The notes under the pieces are model-generated. The model was given only the letters and a program-made list of their open reading frames with translations. It did no database searches and was not told the origin of the DNA. From contig NZ_JBHJMR010000001.1 in NCBI RefSeq assembly GCF_042310355.1, positions 124,001 to 188,000 of the forward strand: a DNA stretch of 64,000 bases, given 5' to 3'. Source of the DNA: Wenzhouxiangella sp042310355. GTDB lineage: Bacteria; Pseudomonadota; Gammaproteobacteria; Xanthomonadales; Wenzhouxiangellaceae. The stretch's first letter is position 1. The number at the start of each line of letters is the position of its first letter. Shown here in pieces: positions 18,799 to 28,217 of this stretch. The position numbers and the translations under genes were made by a program.

Positions 18799-20727
18799 AT
18801 GAAGCTTACGGGTAGCTACGCACTCAAGGTCGCCTTGATCTATGCGGCCGCCGGGGCGCTGTGGATCTTCCTTTCCGATTCCGCCGTGCAACACCTCGCC
18901 GGCGACCGGGCGCTTCTGACCACCTTTCAGACCTACAAGGGCTGGTTGTTCGTGCTGGCCAGTTCCGTGCTGGTGTTCTGGCTCAGCTGGCGCGCGCTCG
19001 GCGATCAGGCCGGCCTGATTCGGGAGCTGCGCCAGACCTCCGTGGTTTTCGAGCGAACCCACGAAGGGGTGGTTCTCACCGACCGTCGCAAGCGCATTGT
19101 ATCGGCCAACCCCGCTTTCGAGCGCATGAGTGGCGTCGAGCAGGATCGCCTGATCGGGCGGGACCTGGCCACGCTCCATTCTTCGCGCCACGACGCGGGG
19201 TTCTTTGCCGATCTCGAGCGCTCGGTCGAGACACGCGGCTACTGGACCGGCGAAATCTGGAACCGCAGCGCCGATGGCGCCGAACGTCCGTTTCTGGCCA
19301 CGGTGACCAATGTCGGCGCAGACCGCGGCGGCAACGAGCAATATGCCTGGATTTTTACCGACGTCAGCGAGCTCAAGGAGGCCCAGAAACGTCTCGAGCA
19401 GCTGGCCTATTACGATGCGCTGACCGGCCTGCCCAACCGCCTCATGCTGCAGGACCGCCTGCGACGCATGCTGGCCGGCGCAAGCGAGGGCGAACAGCGC
19501 ATCACCGTGCTCTACATCGATCTTGATCATTTCCGCAACGTCAACGATAGTTTCGGTCACCCCATCGGCGACGACATGCTGGTCATGGTGGCGCGCCGGC
19601 TTCGCGGCGGCTTACCTGCGGATGCCGGCCTGGCGCATATGGGGGGCGATGAATTCGTCATATACCTGACCGGCCCGCACGCACCCGAGCAGGCGGCCGC
19701 CTGCGCCAGCCGAACGCTCGAAGCGATGGCCGAGCCCTTCGTCCTGGCCAACCGCAGCGAGGTCTACGTGAGCGCCAGCGTCGGTATCTGCGTGTATCCC
19801 GATGACGCGCAGTCCGTGACCGAGCTGCTGCAGTTCGCCAACGCCGCCATGTACCAGGCCAAGCGGCGCGGCCGCAATACCTGGCAGCACTTCAACGATT
19901 CGATGGTGCGTTCGGCGAGCAAACGCCTGCAGCTGGACGCACGCCTTCGTCATGCGCTGGATGCACAGGAGTTCGAGCTCCATTTTCAGCCGATCGTCGC
20001 CGCCGCGCCGCAGTACCACGTTTGCGGTGTCGAAGCGCTCGTGCGCTGGCGCTCTCTGGACGGTCGACTGATCATGCCGACAGAGTTCATCCGCGCCACC
20101 GAGGAGAGCGGCTTGATCGTGCCGCTCGGCGACTGGGTGCTCGAGCAGGCCTGCGTGCAGGCTGCCCGCTGGGCCGAGCAGGGCATCGAGGACTTGCCCG
20201 TGTCGGTCAACCTGTCGGCGCGCCAGTTCCAGACCGGGCGCATGGTGGAAACCGTCGAACAGGTGCTGGAGCGAACCGGGCTCGCGCCCGGTCTGCTGAC
20301 GCTCGAGATCACCGAGTCGATGCTGATGGAGCAGATCCAGGCAGGACAGGACGCGCTTCAGAAGCTGCGCGCCCTGGGCGTACACATCTCGCTCGACGAT
20401 TTCGGCACCGGTTACTCATCCCTGTCCTACGTCAAGGAGTTCGACCTCGATACCCTCAAGATCGACCGCTCGTTCATCATGGATCTGGCCGGGCGCGACT
20501 CCGATCGCGACCTGGTCGCGGCCATCATCAGCATGGCGCGTTGCTTGCGGCTGAAGGTCGTCGCCGAAGGCGTGGAGCGTCTGGACCAGCTCGACATCCT
20601 CACGCAGATGGAATGCGACTGCTTCCAGGGGCATTTCTTCAGCCGCGCCCTGCCGGCCGGTGAAGTGCCCGCAATCGTCGATGCGCTGTCCCGGATCAGG
20701 CCGGATGCGCAATCATCTGGGCAGTGA
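18799..20727 (+). CDS. Membrane PAS-GGDEF-EAL c-di-GMP enzyme
   Basis: 642 residues from ATG 18799, behind GGAAGGGAGG. Two membrane helices (about 9-27 and 47-66) precede a PAS domain (about 78-195), a GGDEF domain with intact GGDEF at 282-286, and an EAL domain starting EALVRW at 412. The EAL catalytic set looks complete (NLSARQF, EITES, DDFGTGYSSL, KIDRSFI, AEGVE). The position 5' of GGDEF where the RxxD inhibitory site would sit reads PADA, so product feedback is probably absent. Likely bifunctional, or a phosphodiesterase with a regulatory GGDEF. Its 3' end overlaps the convergent hemolysin III gene by 32 bp. Confidence 0.9.
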   Translation: MKLTGSYALKVALIYAAAGALWIFLSDSAVQHLAGDRALLTTFQTYKGWLFVLASSVLVFWLSWRALGDQAGLIRELRQTSVVFERTHEGVVLTDRRKRIVSANPAFERMSGVEQDRLIGRDLATLHSSRHDAGFFADLERSVETRGYWTGEIWNRSADGAERPFLATVTNVGADRGGNEQYAWIFTDVSELKEAQKRLEQLAYYDALTGLPNRLMLQDRLRRMLAGASEGEQRITVLYIDLDHFRNVNDSFGHPIGDDMLVMVARRLRGGLPADAGLAHMGGDEFVIYLTGPHAPEQAAACASRTLEAMAEPFVLANRSEVYVSASVGICVYPDDAQSVTELLQFANAAMYQAKRRGRNTWQHFNDSMVRSASKRLQLDARLRHALDAQEFELHFQPIVAAAPQYHVCGVEALVRWRSLDGRLIMPTEFIRATEESGLIVPLGDWVLEQACVQAARWAEQGIEDLPVSVNLSARQFQTGRMVETVEQVLERTGLAPGLLTLEITESMLMEQIQAGQDALQKLRALGVHISLDDFGTGYSSLSYVKEFDLDTLKIDRSFIMDLAGRDSDRDLVAAIISMARCLRLKVVAEGVERLDQLDILTQMECDCFQGHFFSRALPAGEVPAIVDALSRIRPDAQSSGQ

Positions 20728-21346
20728 CGGCAACGAAATGGCAGACGCTCCCGGCCAGGACGAAAAGATGCCAGATGGCGTGCGCGTAGGGAATGCGTTC
20801 GGCGTGGTAGAACACGGTTCCGGCGGTGTAGAGCACCCCACCGAGCACCAGCCAGAGCATGGCGGTCGGAGTCAGAACCTGGCTGAGCGGCGCGAGCGCG
20901 ACCACGACCAGCCAGCCCATGCCGACATAGGTGGCCGTCGAAAGGGCATGGAATCGCCCGGTAAAGAACACCTTGAAGATCACGCCGGCGACGGCCAGGC
21001 CCCAGATCGTGCCGAACAGGGACCAGCCCCAGCCGCCCCGCAGCGCGGCGATCGTGAACGGGGTGTAGGTGCCGGCGATCAGCAGGAAGATGGCGCAGTG
21101 GTCGAGAACCTTCAGCCGCGCTTTCCACAGCGGATGGCGAGCGGCGTGATAAAGCGTCGAGGCGGTATAGAGCAGGGTCAGCGAGGCGACGAAGACCGAC
21201 ACGCTGACCACTTCCCGCGCCCCGGCGAAAATGACGGCCAGCGTGATCAACACGGCGCCGGCACCGACGCTGAGAATCGCGCCGAGCCCGTGCGTGAGCG
21301 CGTTGAGCAGTTCTTCCCGGTGATGATCGCTCTTCATCAGGCTCAT
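20696..21346 (-). CDS. Hemolysin III / PAQR-type membrane protein
   Basis: 216 residues from ATG 21346 on the minus strand. Seven hydrophobic helices and the family pattern NALTHGLGAILSVGAG, STLYHA, LDHCAIFLLIAGTYTPF and a terminal IWHLFVLAGSVCHF are present. The conserved Ser/His/Asp positions resemble PAQR-family metal sites. E. coli YqfA and B. cereus hemolysin III are homologues, but the hemolytic label is historical. A second ATG three codons in (21337) is possible. Confidence 0.85.
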   Translation of the reverse strand: MSLMKSDHHREELLNALTHGLGAILSVGAGAVLITLAVIFAGAREVVSVSVFVASLTLLYTASTLYHAARHPLWKARLKVLDHCAIFLLIAGTYTPFTIAALRGGWGWSLFGTIWGLAVAGVIFKVFFTGRFHALSTATYVGMGWLVVVALAPLSQVLTPTAMLWLVLGGVLYTAGTVFYHAERIPYAHAIWHLFVLAGSVCHFVAVTAQMIAHPA

Positions 21347-21453
21347 GCGGCCGAATATAGGCCGGGGCTGCCCGCACTGCAAGCCGGATGCTGTGCGTGG
21401 CGGGCTCGGGATGGGGTAGGATTGACGGTTCGCGAACCTCCTGCAGGATACCC

Positions 21454-23289
21454 ATGAAAGACCTGATGCGCCCACTCACGCTTTGCCTCGTACTTTCCAT
21501 CCTTGCCTCTTGCGGCGGAGCGGATGCGCCCGGCCTCGAATCGAGTGACGGGCAAGCACAGCAGGTCGCGCCCGACGCTGCCGGTGCCGATGCCGTCGAA
21601 CCGGACGGCGCCAGCGCGGAAGCGTTCGATGCCTTCGTTCAGTCGCTGATCGACGAGATGCTGCGGCGCTCCCCGGAATGGGCGATCTACGAAGGACGCT
21701 ACGAGAACGCCGGTGAGGTGACCATTCCCGATGCAGAGCACCGCGAGCAGGAGCTCGAGTTCATCGAGCGCTCGCTCGACCGGCTCGGGGAATTCGATCG
21801 AGACGCCTTGCCCGTCGACCGGCAGACCGACCACGATCTGCTGGTCAACCGCCTCGAGTCTGCCCGTTTCTATACCGAGACCTTGCGCAACTGGGAATGG
21901 CAGCCGTCCCGCTACAACGTCGCAGGCCCCCTGAGTATCCTGCTCAACACCGAGTTCGCCCCCTTGCCGGAGCGCCTGGCACTGATTCGCGACCGGCTCG
22001 AACAGGTGCCCGCGTACTACCAGGCGGCACGCGAAAGCCTGGGCACGCCGACGCTGGAACACACCGAGCTGGCCGTAAGCCAGAATCGCGGCGGCTTGAG
22101 CGTGCTGGCCGACATCCGCGACAGCGCCGCCGAAGCGGAGCTGGACCCGGACCTGTCGGCGTCGCTTTCGGAAGCCCTCGCCGGCGCTGAAATCGCCGTC
22201 AACGACTGGGTCGGCTGGCTCGAGACGCGACAGGCCCAACTCGAGGCCTCGGGCGAGGCACGTTCGTTCCGCCTGGGTGAAGCGCTTTACGAGCGGAAGT
22301 TCGCGCACGACATCCAGGCCGACTTTACGGCGGCCGAGCTCTATCAGCGCGCGCTGTCGGAGAAGGAGCGCCTTCTCGAGGAGATGGACGACTACACCGA
22401 GCAACTGTGGCCGAAGTACTTTGCCGATGAGGCAATGCCCGAGGATCGTCTCGCGCGCATCGGCCGAATGATCGATCGGCTCTCCGAGGAGCATGTTGCA
22501 GTCGAGGATTTCGTCGACGAAATTCGACGGCAGATGCCCGAGCTGGCCGAGTTCGTGCGCGAGAAGGACCTGCTCGACCAGGATCCGGACAAACCGCTGG
22601 TGGTTCGCGAAACACCCGAGTACATGCGCGGCACCGGCGCCATCGCCTCGGTCAGCGCCCCCGGGCCGTTCAACCCCGACGCGGACACCTACTACAACGT
22701 CACCCCGCTGGAGACCTACGGCGAGGAGCTGGCGGCCAGCTACCTGCGCGAGTACAACGACTGGATGCTGCAGATCCTCAACATACACGAGGGTATTCCG
22801 GGCCACTACACGCAGCTGTTGCACGCCAACAAGTCGCCCAGCCTGGTCAAGAGCCTGTTCGGCAACGGCGCGATGGTCGAGGGCTGGGCGGTTTATGCCG
22901 AGCGCATGATGCTGGAAGCCGGCTGGGGTGACGACGAGCCCGAACTCTGGCTGATGCACGGCAAGTGGCTGCTGCGCGTGACGCACAACGCGATTCTGGA
23001 CTATGCCGTACATGTCCGCGGCATGGAGCGGGACGAGGCGGTCGGCATGATGCGCGAGGAGGCCTTCCAGGAGAACTCCGAGGCCACCCAGAAGTGGCGC
23101 CGGCTGACGCTCAGCCAGGTCCAGTTGACTTCCTACTATGCCGGCTATGCCGCGATCTACGAGTTGCGCGAGCGGCTGAAGGACGAGAAGGGCGAGGCGT
23201 TCGACCTCAAGGCCTTTCACAACGAGTTTCTGAGCTACGGTTCGGCGCCGGTCGATACGATTGCCGATCTGATGACCGAAGCGGACTGA
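21454..23289 (+). CDS. DUF885 lipoprotein, putative metallopeptidase
   Basis: 611 residues from ATG 21454. The signal sequence ends in LASC, so it is a predicted lipoprotein. The C-terminal half carries the DUF885 motif HEGIPGH (445-451), followed by a conserved glutamate in the VEGWAVYAERMMLEAG stretch, consistent with a gluzincin-like zinc site. DUF885 proteins are common in marine Gammaproteobacteria and are predicted peptidases; the substrate is unknown. The gene stands alone, divergent from the hemolysin III gene. Confidence 0.82.
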   Translation: MKDLMRPLTLCLVLSILASCGGADAPGLESSDGQAQQVAPDAAGADAVEPDGASAEAFDAFVQSLIDEMLRRSPEWAIYEGRYENAGEVTIPDAEHREQELEFIERSLDRLGEFDRDALPVDRQTDHDLLVNRLESARFYTETLRNWEWQPSRYNVAGPLSILLNTEFAPLPERLALIRDRLEQVPAYYQAARESLGTPTLEHTELAVSQNRGGLSVLADIRDSAAEAELDPDLSASLSEALAGAEIAVNDWVGWLETRQAQLEASGEARSFRLGEALYERKFAHDIQADFTAAELYQRALSEKERLLEEMDDYTEQLWPKYFADEAMPEDRLARIGRMIDRLSEEHVAVEDFVDEIRRQMPELAEFVREKDLLDQDPDKPLVVRETPEYMRGTGAIASVSAPGPFNPDADTYYNVTPLETYGEELAASYLREYNDWMLQILNIHEGIPGHYTQLLHANKSPSLVKSLFGNGAMVEGWAVYAERMMLEAGWGDDEPELWLMHGKWLLRVTHNAILDYAVHVRGMERDEAVGMMREEAFQENSEATQKWRRLTLSQVQLTSYYAGYAAIYELRERLKDEKGEAFDLKAFHNEFLSYGSAPVDTIADLMTEAD

Positions 23290-23330
23290 TCGCAAGCTGC
23301 CCCGGGGTTCCGGGGACGGGAGGGGAAAAC

Positions 23331-24527
23331 ATGTCGAGCCTGGACGCCTACACGCTGGCAGTCGTGTCGGCTCTTGCCGCCTTTTTCATGGCGGTTACCA
23401 TGGCCGGTATCTATCTGGCGGGCAACCGCGAACGCGCGATTGCCGACTGGGCGCTGGCGGGATTGCTCTTCAGCGCCGGCCATGTCATGGGCAACCTGGC
23501 CATGGCCGGCAGCAATCTCCTGGAAACCCGGGTGATCATCGCCATGGGCAATACCAGCATCCTGGTCGCCTATGGATTGATCCTGCTGGGGGTCCAGCAG
23601 CACCTGGGGCTTCGCCGGTCCTCGACGGTCGTTCTCGCGCTGGCCCTGGCCGCACTGGCAGGCGGTCTGTGGTGGCCGGGCATGTATGCCAACACGGGGC
23701 TGCGGGTCATGCTCTTTGCGCTGGTCTACCTGCTCCTGGGGATTGTCAGCGCCGTGCTGCTGTGGCGAGCCGGCAACCGGATGCTGGCCAGTTATCGCCG
23801 GGCGGTGGCGCTGGTCATCCTGGGCAACGCGATACTCATGCTGGTGCGCGCGTTCTACATCCTGCTCGGCCACGGTGAGTCCACCGGCGCCGGTGCCGTC
23901 AATGTCATGGTGCCGGCATTCCTGTCGTCCATGCTTTTCTACATGGCGCTCAACGTGGCCCTGGCCCTGATGCTCTTCCGGCGCAAGGAAGAGCATCTGC
24001 GCTACATGGCCCGGCACGACGCCCTGACCGGTCTGTTGAACCGCTACTCGCTCGATGAGTACGCAGCAAGGGAGGTCGCCCGCGTCGAGCGCGGTGAGCA
24101 TGATCTGTCGATCGTGGTCCTCGACCTGGACGACTTCAAGCAGGTCAACGATCAGCACGGCCACGCCGCCGGTGACCAGGTGCTGGTTCAGGCGGCCAGC
24201 CGCGTGCGCGAGATCATTCGCGAAGCCGACATCGCGTTTCGGGTTGGTGGCGAGGAGTTCCTGGTCCTGTTGCCCGGTGCAAGCACGGCGGTCGCGAAGC
24301 AGGTGGCCGAGCGCCTCCGGCGTGCCCTGGTGGACGTGCCCTTCGAGTGCCTGGGTCGGACGATGACCGTCTCGACCAGTGTCGGCGTGGTGACCTTCGA
24401 TCCACTCGTTGACGACTGGGAGCGCTTGCTCAGACGGGCCGACCAGGCCCTCTACCGGGCGAAGGCCAACGGACGTGACCGGGTTGAAATCGCCCCGCCA
24501 CACGAGCCACTCGACGGCATCGCCTGA
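23331..24527 (+). CDS. Membrane diguanylate cyclase
   Basis: 398 residues from ATG 23331, preceded by GGGAGGGGAAAAC. About seven N-terminal membrane helices (5-225) resemble a 7TM sensor. The C-terminal GGDEF domain (from RHDALTGLLNRYSLDEY) has an intact GGEEF near residue 306 and an RxxD inhibitory site exactly five residues before it (READ-IAFRV-GGEEF). It should make c-di-GMP and be feedback-inhibited. No EAL domain. It follows the DUF885 gene by 41 nt and converges with the phosphomannomutase gene. Confidence 0.9.
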   Translation: MSSLDAYTLAVVSALAAFFMAVTMAGIYLAGNRERAIADWALAGLLFSAGHVMGNLAMAGSNLLETRVIIAMGNTSILVAYGLILLGVQQHLGLRRSSTVVLALALAALAGGLWWPGMYANTGLRVMLFALVYLLLGIVSAVLLWRAGNRMLASYRRAVALVILGNAILMLVRAFYILLGHGESTGAGAVNVMVPAFLSSMLFYMALNVALALMLFRRKEEHLRYMARHDALTGLLNRYSLDEYAAREVARVERGEHDLSIVVLDLDDFKQVNDQHGHAAGDQVLVQAASRVREIIREADIAFRVGGEEFLVLLPGASTAVAKQVAERLRRALVDVPFECLGRTMTVSTSVGVVTFDPLVDDWERLLRRADQALYRAKANGRDRVEIAPPHEPLDGIA

Positions 24528-24552
24528 GTTTTCAGCCCGAGGGCGATCTCCT

Positions 24553-25917
24553 TCAATGGTGTTCGATCAGGGAGCGCAGCAGCTCGGTCTTTTCGGCCAG
24601 CAGCCGCTCGTCGGCGCGTGTTTCCACGTTCAGGCGGATCACCGGCTCGGTATTCGACGCGCGCAGGTTGAATCGCCAGCGCTCGAACGACAGGCTGATG
24701 CCGTCGGTCCGGTCGATGCTCGGTTGGTCGGACTCGAAATGCCGCAGAACGCGATCGAGGACGGTTTCGGTGTCCTCGACGGTGAAGTTGATCTCGCCGC
24801 TGCAGGGAAAGGCGCGAATACGCTCGTCCACCAGTTCGGCCAGCGACTTGCCGGTTGCATGAATTCGTTCGAGCAGGAGCAGCCAGGGAATCATGCCCGA
24901 ATCACAGTAGCTGAAGTCCCGGAAGTAGTGATGTGCGGACATCTCGCCGCCGTAGAGGGCGTTCTCGGAACGCATGCGCTCTTTGATGAAGGCGTGGCCG
25001 CTCTTGTTGACCAGCGCGTCACCGCCGGCATCGGCCACTTCGGCGAGCGTGTTCCAGGTCAGTCGAGGATCGAGAACGATCTTCTCACCCGGTGATCTTT
25101 CAAGCAGCTGCCGCGCGAACAGGCCAACGAGGTAGTAACCCTCGACGAACCGCCCGGTGTTGTCGAAGAAAAAGCAGCGGTCGAAATCACCGTCCCAGGC
25201 GACGCCCAGGTCAGCGCCGGCCTCGATGACCGCCCGCGAGGTTTCCTCGCGATTTTCGGGCAGCAGGGGATTGGGAACGCCGTTGGGGAATGTCCCGTCG
25301 GGCTCGTGATGGATGCGGGTCACCTCCAGCGGCAGGCCTTCGGCAATGGCGTCGAACGCCGGTCCGGCACAGCCGTTGCCGGCATTGACGACGATCTTCG
25401 TGGGACCGATGCGGTCGCTGTCGACGAAGGCGCGCGCACGGCGAACATAGCCGTCGAACACCGCCAGGTGCTGATGCTGGCCGGGATCGTCGACCGTCAC
25501 CGGCTCCATGCCAGCGGCAAGCAGCGCCTCCATTTCCTTCAGGCCGGTGTCGGCACTGATCGGGATGGCTTGCTCGCGAACCATCTTCATGCCGTTGTAG
25601 TCGGCCGGGTTATGGCTGGCGGTGATCATGATGCCGCCGCCCATGCCCTCGAGAGACGCGGCGTGGTAGACCAGCTCGGTGCCGCACAGGCCGATGTCGC
25701 GCGTGTCGACGCCGGCCCGGTTGAGTCCGCGCGCCAGGGCGGCTGCCAGGGACTGGCTGGACAAGCGCATGTCGAAACCGATGGCGACCGGGCCCTGCGG
25801 CTGCACGACTCGTGCAAAGGCCTGTCCGATCAGGAAGCTGCGCTCCTCGTCGAGCTGGTCGGGAACGCGCCCGCGGATGTCGTACGCCTTGAACGGTGAG
25901 TTGGAAAGTTTCTGCAT
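24553..25917 (-). CDS. manB: Phosphomannomutase (CpsG/ManB type)
   Basis: 454 residues. Catalytic phosphoserine motif TASHNP (Ser101), metal loop DGDFDR (about 239-244), sugar-binding GGEMSAHHYF and C-terminal phosphate-binding RASNTEPVIRLNVE mark an alpha-D-phosphohexomutase. Length and FKAYDIRG start match the CpsG branch, which makes mannose-1-phosphate for GDP-mannose and exopolysaccharide. A PGM/PMM dual activity (AlgC-like) cannot be excluded. Its upstream region contains an array of seven degenerate heptamers. Confidence 0.85.
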   Translation of the reverse strand: MQKLSNSPFKAYDIRGRVPDQLDEERSFLIGQAFARVVQPQGPVAIGFDMRLSSQSLAAALARGLNRAGVDTRDIGLCGTELVYHAASLEGMGGGIMITASHNPADYNGMKMVREQAIPISADTGLKEMEALLAAGMEPVTVDDPGQHQHLAVFDGYVRRARAFVDSDRIGPTKIVVNAGNGCAGPAFDAIAEGLPLEVTRIHHEPDGTFPNGVPNPLLPENREETSRAVIEAGADLGVAWDGDFDRCFFFDNTGRFVEGYYLVGLFARQLLERSPGEKIVLDPRLTWNTLAEVADAGGDALVNKSGHAFIKERMRSENALYGGEMSAHHYFRDFSYCDSGMIPWLLLLERIHATGKSLAELVDERIRAFPCSGEINFTVEDTETVLDRVLRHFESDQPSIDRTDGISLSFERWRFNLRASNTEPVIRLNVETRADERLLAEKTELLRSLIEHH

Positions 25918-25960
25918 AACGCCTCTGCCGTAAAACTCGGCTGAAATCGTACACGATGTT

Positions 25961-26009
25961 GGTTTCAGGATTCAGATTTCCGACCACCGGCCACCGACCA
26001 CAGACTTGC
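25961..26009. repeat. Seven consecutive degenerate heptamers (manB-alkB spacer)
   Basis: Read from 25961 the sequence divides into GGTTTCA, GGATTCA, GATTTCC, GACCACC, GGCCACC, GACCACA and GACTTGC. Every unit starts with G and six of the seven keep a pyrimidine-rich 3' half. The first unit is identical to the heptamer of the glyA-nrdR array. It occupies the middle of the divergent manB/alkB intergenic region. Confidence 0.6.
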
Positions 26010-26065
26010 GCGCGGGACGCCGGGCGCTAGAATGGACGCAACCCGGCTCGCCTAAGGAGGTGGCC

Positions 26066-27205
26066 ATGCTGACCCGATCTTTCCACTTCACGGATGCCGA
26101 TGGACGGCCGCGGTCCTACCGTGACCGCAAGCGCGTGCTCTGGCTGCTCTCGGTTGTCTATCCGCTGTCGCCGGTCATTGCCGTTGCGTTGCATGCGACG
26201 ACCGGCAGCGAGTGGATGCTGGCCCTGCCTATCCTGTTCACCTACGGCCTGGTGCCGCTGCTCGATGTTCTCGTGGGCGAGGATCGCAGCAATCCGCCCG
26301 AGCAGACGGTCGCAGAGCTGGAGGGCGATCGCTATTACCGGGTTCTCACCTGGTTGACCGTGCCGCTGCACGTTGTCGCCTTGATCGTGGCGGTGGCATG
26401 GGCCTCTACCCAGGGCCTGAGTCCCATCGGCTGGTTGAGCCTGGCGGTGGTGGCCGGCCTGGCTTCCGGGCTGGCGGTCAATACGGCCCACGAGATGGGG
26501 CACAAGCACACCGCGGTCGAGCAATGGCTGAGTCGGCTGGCCCTGGCCGTTCCCGGCTACGGGCATTTCACGGTGGAGCACAACTTCGGTCACCACAAGC
26601 ATGTGGCCACGCCGGAAGACTGTGCCAGCGCGCGCATGAACGAATCGATCTATCGTTTCGCGCTGCGCGAAATGCCGGGCGGGCTGCTGCGTGCCTGGCG
26701 AATCGAGCGCCGACGCCTCGCGCGACGTGGTCGTGCTGTTTGGGGCCCGCACAACACCATTCTCCAGTCCTGGCTGATGACCCTGTTGCTGCAGGGCACG
26801 CTGGTGGTCTGTTTCGGCTGGCTGGCGCTGGCTTTCCTGTTGATCCACAACCTTGTGGCCTGGTTCCAGCTGACCAGCGCCAATTACGTCGAGCACTACG
26901 GCCTGTTGCGCGGCAAGACCGAAAGCGGGGACTACGAGCGCTGCCGACCGCATCATTCCTGGAACAGCAATCACGTCTTTTCCAACCTTTTGCTGTTCCA
27001 TCTCGAGCGTCACGCCGACCACCACGCCAATCCCACGCGGCGCTATCAATCCCTGCGCCATTTCAAGGATCTGCCCGAGCTGCCGACCGGCTACTCCGGA
27101 ATGTTCCTGCTCGCCTACTTCCCGCCGCTGTGGTTCCGGGTCATGAATCCCCGGCTGCTGGCCCTGCCGCACGTCGACGGCGACCTCGCGCGGGTCAACC
27201 GTTGA
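26066..27205 (+). CDS. alkB: Alkane 1-monooxygenase (AlkB family)
   Basis: 379 residues from ATG 26066, preceded by an excellent TAAGGAGG. All AlkB di-iron ligands are visible: HEMGHKH (142-148), EHNFGHHKH (171-179), LERHADHH (313-320) and the AlkB-specific NYVEHYGL (273-280). About six membrane helices. It hydroxylates the terminal carbon of medium-chain alkanes using rubredoxin electrons; no rubredoxin or rubredoxin reductase gene is in this window. The HYG motif argues against a generic fatty-acid desaturase. Confidence 0.9.
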   Translation: MLTRSFHFTDADGRPRSYRDRKRVLWLLSVVYPLSPVIAVALHATTGSEWMLALPILFTYGLVPLLDVLVGEDRSNPPEQTVAELEGDRYYRVLTWLTVPLHVVALIVAVAWASTQGLSPIGWLSLAVVAGLASGLAVNTAHEMGHKHTAVEQWLSRLALAVPGYGHFTVEHNFGHHKHVATPEDCASARMNESIYRFALREMPGGLLRAWRIERRRLARRGRAVWGPHNTILQSWLMTLLLQGTLVVCFGWLALAFLLIHNLVAWFQLTSANYVEHYGLLRGKTESGDYERCRPHHSWNSNHVFSNLLLFHLERHADHHANPTRRYQSLRHFKDLPELPTGYSGMFLLAYFPPLWFRVMNPRLLALPHVDGDLARVNR

Positions 27206-27213
27206 GCCTTGCA

Positions 27214-27537
27214 ATGTTCCGCGAAGCTGTGCAGTTCCTGATCTACCTGCTGGAGGGGATCGGCATCCTGGTGATCGTGGCCGGCTTCCTGGTGGCGACG
27301 CTGATGTGGCTACGCCATCTGCTGGACCGCTCAATGCACCAGAACTACGTCGCCTATCGCCGCCAGAGCGTGCGCGGGCTCATCCTCGGCCTGGAGTTCC
27401 TGGTTGCCGCCGACATCATCAAGACCGTGGCTGTCGACTACACCCTGGACAGCGTACTGATGCTCGGCATGATCGTCCTCATCCGCAGTTTCCTGGTCTA
27501 CACGCTGCACCTGGAAATGCGGAACCACGCTGACTAG
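27214..27537 (+). CDS. DUF1622 family membrane protein
   Basis: 107 residues from ATG 27214, three predicted membrane segments (FLIYLLEGIGILVIVAGFLV; GLILGLEFLVAADIIKTV; LMLGMIVLIRSFLVYTLHLE). The pattern matches DUF1622, a small inner-membrane family of unknown function. A TTG at 27202 overlapping the alkB stop could be used instead. Directly downstream of alkB and probably cotranscribed; converges on the LuxR-type gene with a 6-bp gap. Confidence 0.75.
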   Translation: MFREAVQFLIYLLEGIGILVIVAGFLVATLMWLRHLLDRSMHQNYVAYRRQSVRGLILGLEFLVAADIIKTVAVDYTLDSVLMLGMIVLIRSFLVYTLHLEMRNHAD

Positions 27538-27543
27538 TATTTG

Positions 27544-28170
27544 CTAGCGCCCCTCGACCCATGCGATCGCCGACTGAAGTAGTTCGCGACTGTTGGCGAG
27601 ATCGAGCTTGCGTTTGATATTGGCGCAGTGGGTCTCCACGGTCTTGGTGCTCACGCAGAGTCTTTCGGCGATTTCCTGGTTGGTGTACAGAAGACCGAGC
27701 AGTTTGAAGACCTCCGACTCGCGCCGGGTCAGCAGCAGGTTTTTCGGTTGCAGGCTCCTGGGGATGGGACAGTCCTTGCAGGCCCCGGCGCCCAGGCCGC
27801 GCCGCTCGCAATCGACCATCAGGCTCAAGTAGTACTTCAGGCGCGATTCCGGTGCCCGGGCCGGGAAGAAGCCACAGGCATCCTGTTCTTTTACCGGCAG
27901 GGTGCTCCCGGCGTGCCGACGCTCGGAAACCATGATCAATTTGGGATTCTGTCGCCCCTGCGAAAGGCTGGGCACGATCTGGGGCGCCAACTCGACATCG
28001 AGGACCAGGATATCAATGCGGCCCCGCCTGACTGAGTCGAGGGCTTGTGCGGGCGACTGCATCTGAACATGAACGTCCTCACGCCTGATCTCTGTGAGTG
28101 CTTGTTGCAGTCCGCGCGCAAAGATCTCGCTGTTGATCAGGATCGATACCTGAATGGCGGAATCGTGCAT
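27544..28170 (-). CDS. LuxR/NarL-type regulator with a cysteine cluster
   Basis: 208 residues. The N-terminal half resembles a receiver domain with the acceptor-like Asp58 (ILVLDVE), but lacks the usual acidic pair after beta-1 (SILINSEIF), so it is probably a pseudo-receiver. The C-terminal LuxR HTH is clear (LTRRESEVFKLLGLLYTNQEIAERLCVSTKTVETH, about 147-181). Four cysteines lie between or near the domains (99, 121, 131, 134, with the CKDC pair), suggesting a redox or metal-sensing linker. It is divergent from the GTPase/Roadblock operon and is the obvious candidate regulator. Start ATG 28170 follows AAAGGGGAGC. Confidence 0.82.
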   Translation of the reverse strand: MHDSAIQVSILINSEIFARGLQQALTEIRREDVHVQMQSPAQALDSVRRGRIDILVLDVELAPQIVPSLSQGRQNPKLIMVSERRHAGSTLPVKEQDACGFFPARAPESRLKYYLSLMVDCERRGLGAGACKDCPIPRSLQPKNLLLTRRESEVFKLLGLLYTNQEIAERLCVSTKTVETHCANIKRKLDLANSRELLQSAIAWVEGR

Positions 28171-28217
28171 GCTCCCCTTTCTTTTCCTGAATTAGAAAAG
28201 TTGCATATCATGGCATG

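Noticed and set aside
21343..23295. Minus-strand frame of 650 codons opposite the DUF885 gene
   Set aside because: Exact antisense of a lipoprotein gene with a lipobox and HEGIPGH motif on the plus strand; no motif of its own.
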